Assembly (NCBI GenBank): GCA_015680685.1
Contig: MNCI01037707.1
Coordinates: forward strand, 159,197 to 223,196
Length of the DNA stretch: 64,000 nt
Direction of reading: 5' to 3'
From: Gnetum montanum
Lineage: Eukaryota > Streptophyta > Gnetopsida > Gnetales > Gnetaceae
Below are positions 60,698 through 64,000 of this stretch, one piece after another (position 1 is the stretch's first letter; each line of letters begins with the position of its first letter). Made by a program: the position numbers and the translations under genes. The notes under the pieces were generated by a model, which was not told where the DNA came from, did no database searches, and saw only the letters and a list, made by a program, of their open reading frames with translations.

Positions 60698-63600
60698 TTA
60701 GACGTAGTACGGCTTGAGGTACAAGTGATTCACCAGGCTAGTGAACTTGTTGCTGTCCATGTCCACCAGCTTGAATGCTCCATTTCCAAAGGCTTTAGTG
60801 ACCACGTAAGGGCCTTCCCAGTTGGTTGAGAACTTGCTTACGTGCTCACAAAATGCCCTGAGGATGAGGTCTCCCTTCTATACTAGTCGTTGATGTGGGT
60901 CTGCACGGTGCTTCTGCTGCTGTTTATTCTTATAGTGCTCGATGCATCTCAGCGTCTGCACACATTCCTCCTCCATTGAGTCGAGGTCAATGGTTCGCGA
61001 TTCGTTGTTCTAGGCTTTGCTCACAACATCGGATAGGATCATCCAGAGTAAGGGTACCTACAACTCAAGAGGCAATACAGCTTCAGATTCGTAAACAAGA
61101 CTGTAAGGGATCTTACTTGTTGTAGTTCGGCACATCATTCGATAGGCCCAGAGGACATAGAGGATTTTTTTGTGCCACCGACTCTTGCTATTGTTAAGCA
61201 TCCGCTTCAGCAAGTTGATGATGGACTTATTTGTAGCCTCTACTTGCACGTTTGCCTGCAGATAATAAGGGGAAGAAAATGATTGTTTAATGCCTAGATT
61301 TCTACAGAAGGTTTGGGTCTCTATACTGCTGAACTATGGTCCATTGTCAGTCACAATAATCATTGGAAGCCCAAACCTAGTTACGATGTCATCAGGGATG
61401 AAATGGCAAATTTGCTGAGACGTCGTTTTCCTCAAGGGAATAGCTTCCACATACTTGGTGAAATATTCTGTGGTAGTGATAATGAAGCTATGCCCTATGG
61501 AGGATTTAGGCATGATGGACCCTATGAGGTCTAGTCCCCATCGTTGGAAGGACCACGTGATTTTCGTTAGGTGCAGTTATGTAGGTGCTGTGTGTATGAG
61601 ATTTGCGTATCTCTGGCACATGTCGCATGTATTGACTTTCGACAGGAAGTCATGCTCCATGTAGGGCCAATAGTACCCTAGGCATCTGATCTTTGCAGCC
61701 ATAGCCCTAGGTGCTATGTGTCCACCGCACAGCCCTTCATGAACTTTGTTAACTACCTTTTTTACCTGCTCGCCACCCACACATGCTAGCAATATCCCGT
61801 CATAGGATCGTCGGCACAGGGCATCATTTCCCATGAGCACGTATTGCCGAGCATGCTTACAAATTACATCTCTCTGGGCTGATGTCAATCCTCCTAGGGG
61901 TTCACCGTGCTGTAGATGAGCTTTAATGTTGGCATACCACTCCCAGGCATCCGCAGCGGTGATAGAGGCCACATGTTCTTCCTGAGTAATGGGCTCTGCA
62001 CATTCTGTGATCGTGGTTGGCAGGTTTGCCAAGGAATGTAATGAGATGTTTAACACGAGGGTAGCTAAGGCATCTTCTATGGTGTTCTTGTTGCATGGCA
62101 CATGTTGCATATCAATGGTTGTAAATTGCTTAAGTAGGATTTTTGCTAGGTTGCAGTAGGGTTGCAGGTGCGTAGCCTTGCAGGCGTAGACTTCGGTGAT
62201 TTGATTCACCACTAGTTGTGAATCTCCCCGGATTGCCAAGTATTGTATGCTCAATTCTCAGGTAGTTAAGAGACCTCTAAGTAGCCCCTCGTATTCTGCC
62301 ACATTGTTGGTGCAAGGCAATGCAAAATGATAAGCAGACGGGTGCATTTCCCCAAAGGGGAATGTGATTGTGGTAGTGGCGCTACCTCCTTGCATGGTTG
62401 AGGCACCATCGAAATGCAAGGTGGCTTCGAAATGCGACAAGATGATGGTGACATTGCTAACATATTCATCTGGGAACTCAGGGTCTATGGTAGACTGGTC
62501 GTCGACTAGCGAGGCCGTAAGTTGGGTTGCTATGGCTTGACCCTTTGTCGATGATTAGCTTACATAACATAGGTCAAACTCTGCTGTTATTACTTTCCAT
62601 CGGGCTATCCTACCACTTTCGTACAGGTTGCTAGTTATAGCCCATAGTATATTGCTTTTGCAAATGATGTTGGTTGTGCTGCGGAATAGGTAATGCCACC
62701 ACTTTTTTAGTGCGAACACTAAGGCTAGGCAATTCCTCTCCACTTCGTTGTATTTTCCTCGTATGCTATTAGTGCATGGCTCAAGTAATACACTAGTATC
62801 TCAGAACCATCATCCCTGCTTCTGACATAGCAGTGCAGCTATGGATGTGTTGGAGGTGGCAAGGTATATGAAAAAAGGCTTGTCCCTTTGTGGTAAGTGC
62901 ACCATTGGAAGGTGTGAGAGCTACTTCTTTAGGTCATCAAAGGCTTGTTAACATTGGGTTGTCCACTCGAAGTCAACCCCCTTCTTTAGAAGATGTTGCA
63001 TAGGGTGTAACTTGTTGGTCAACCTGGCTATAAACCTTCGAAAGAATTGCACCCTACCTTGTAAGCCACGTAATTCCTTAAGGTTTGTGGGAGGCGTTAG
63101 GTTGATGATGGCCTTGACTTTGTCGGGGTCCACTCGTATTCTGGCCTCCGATACTACGAACCCTAACATATGTCTGGTCTTCACCCCGAAGACACACTTC
63201 TTAGGATTGAGGCGTAGATCATGCATTTAGCAGCATTTGAGGACTACCCCTAGATCATGTGGGTGCTTAGCTGCCCCTTCGAACTTAACTGCTATATCAT
63301 CCACATAGTTTTTTAGTGTTTCTAAGATGTAGTTACTAAAAATGTAAGTCATGCCTCGCTGGTAGGTTACTCCAGCATTCTTGAGCCTGAAAGGCATCAT
63401 GGTATAGCAGAACGTTCCCCATGAGGTCATGAAGGTTGTTGATAGCTAGTGCTCTGGGTTAATGTGGATTTGGTTGTATCCAAAGAAACCATCCACGAAG
63501 GATAGCAGAGCATGGTCAATTGTGGTGTCAATGATCTGATCAATGCTCGGGAGCAGGAATTTGTCTTTGATCGTTGCGTTGTTCAAGTCTCAGAAGTCTA

Positions 63601-64000
63601 TACAGATCCGTATCCCTCCTGTCTTCTTCAAAACTACAATGATGTTGGACACCCATTCTGAATAGTCCACTGTATGGATGAAACCTGCTTGGTGTAGCTT
63701 AGTTATTTCATCCCTCACAGCTAGTGCAATTTCCAGCTTAACTTTGCGAGCTTTTTGCTTGACTGCCTTCACGAGTGGGTCTAGAACGATGTTGTGCTGA
63801 ATCAGTCGTGGATCTAGACTTCGCATGTCGCTGTACAACCATGCGAAGACATCGATGTTGTCTTGCAAAATTTTAGCTACACTTTTATGTGTTCGTGTGT
63901 CTAGGAGGGAGCTGAGTCTTAACATTTTTCACCTTCCCTTTTGACGTGGTCACAGGTGTCTCGACAAGAGGATCCTCGATTACATCCCCATCCTCTAAGT
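60698..64000 (-). pseudogene. pol, Tat-like (RT, two RNase H, integrase), copy E, 5' end outside window
   Basis: Collinear with D and easily aligned to it. RT at about 63925-63000 has IRICIDF, FVDGFFGYNQI and NYVDDIAVKF near 63290. RNase H is near 62740 (LVFALKKWWHYL). The second RNase H at 62440-62150 keeps FDGASTMQGG and GDSQLVVNQI with intact acidic residues. Integrase from about 61780 has HEGLCGGH and CDMCQ, is frameshifted between about 61580 and 61250, and keeps QVEATNKSIINLLKRML with the catalytic Glu. It ends KPYYV-TAA at 60698-60700. Fewer stops than F, about as many as D. Confidence 0.9.

Noticed and set aside
1-64000. tRNA, rRNA or other RNA genes
   Set aside because: I looked for conserved A/B-box and rRNA words and saw none I could defend.

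Overview
The window is plant nuclear DNA made almost wholly of decayed, partly nested Ty3/gypsy LTR retrotransposons. Two lineages alternate. The first is Athila-like: its RT contains FGLCNAP, its LTRs run TGATGAG...CTCATCA, its primer site matches the tRNA-Asp type after CpG loss, and it carries an accessory reading frame downstream of integrase. The second is Tat-like: it has a second RNase H, a gag Zn-knuckle of CxYH...H...C type, LTRs starting TGAA, and tandem repeats in the internal region. Reading frames are full of TGA and TAG stops and CpG is depleted in the older copies, which fits long-term methylation and slow removal of repeats. The species cannot be read from the sequence; a large repeat-rich seed-plant genome such as a gymnosperm fits.

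Layout: 1-4042 is the 3' end of an Athila-like copy Z (+). 4368-17470 is a full-length Athila-like copy A (+), about 13.1 kb. 17471-21900 is non-coding, with a ~195-bp tandem array and a CATCATTTGG array. 21960 to ~26990 is a Tat-like copy F (+) with most of its RT deleted. 27000-27560 is a LINE ORF1-like remnant (-). 28758 to ~33440 is the 3' part of an Athila-like copy B (-). 33540-34330 is an NB-ARC resistance-gene fragment (+). 34790-35191 is an unrecognised reading frame behind a TATA box (-). 35572-36502 is a young LTR with perfect 5-bp target duplications around an 827-bp assembly gap (-). 36622-42588 is Athila-like copy C (+), cut by the insertion of Tat-like copy D (+, 42589 to about 58000). 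D meets Tat-like copy E (-), which runs off the right edge, tail to tail.

The most unusual content is in D. Between its protease and RT lies an antisense gene of eight exons (48409-53106, -). It has its own TATA box and seven GT-AG introns, and exon phases agree across every junction once two one-base indels are allowed. D and E also carry short tandem repeats, upstream of RT and downstream of integrase, whose units form hairpins; different units keep the stem paired with different base pairs. In the Athila-like copies the accessory coiled-coil frame is preceded, in both A and B, by a second TATA region that resembles the element's own LTR promoter, suggesting it is transcribed separately. 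No intact host gene was found.
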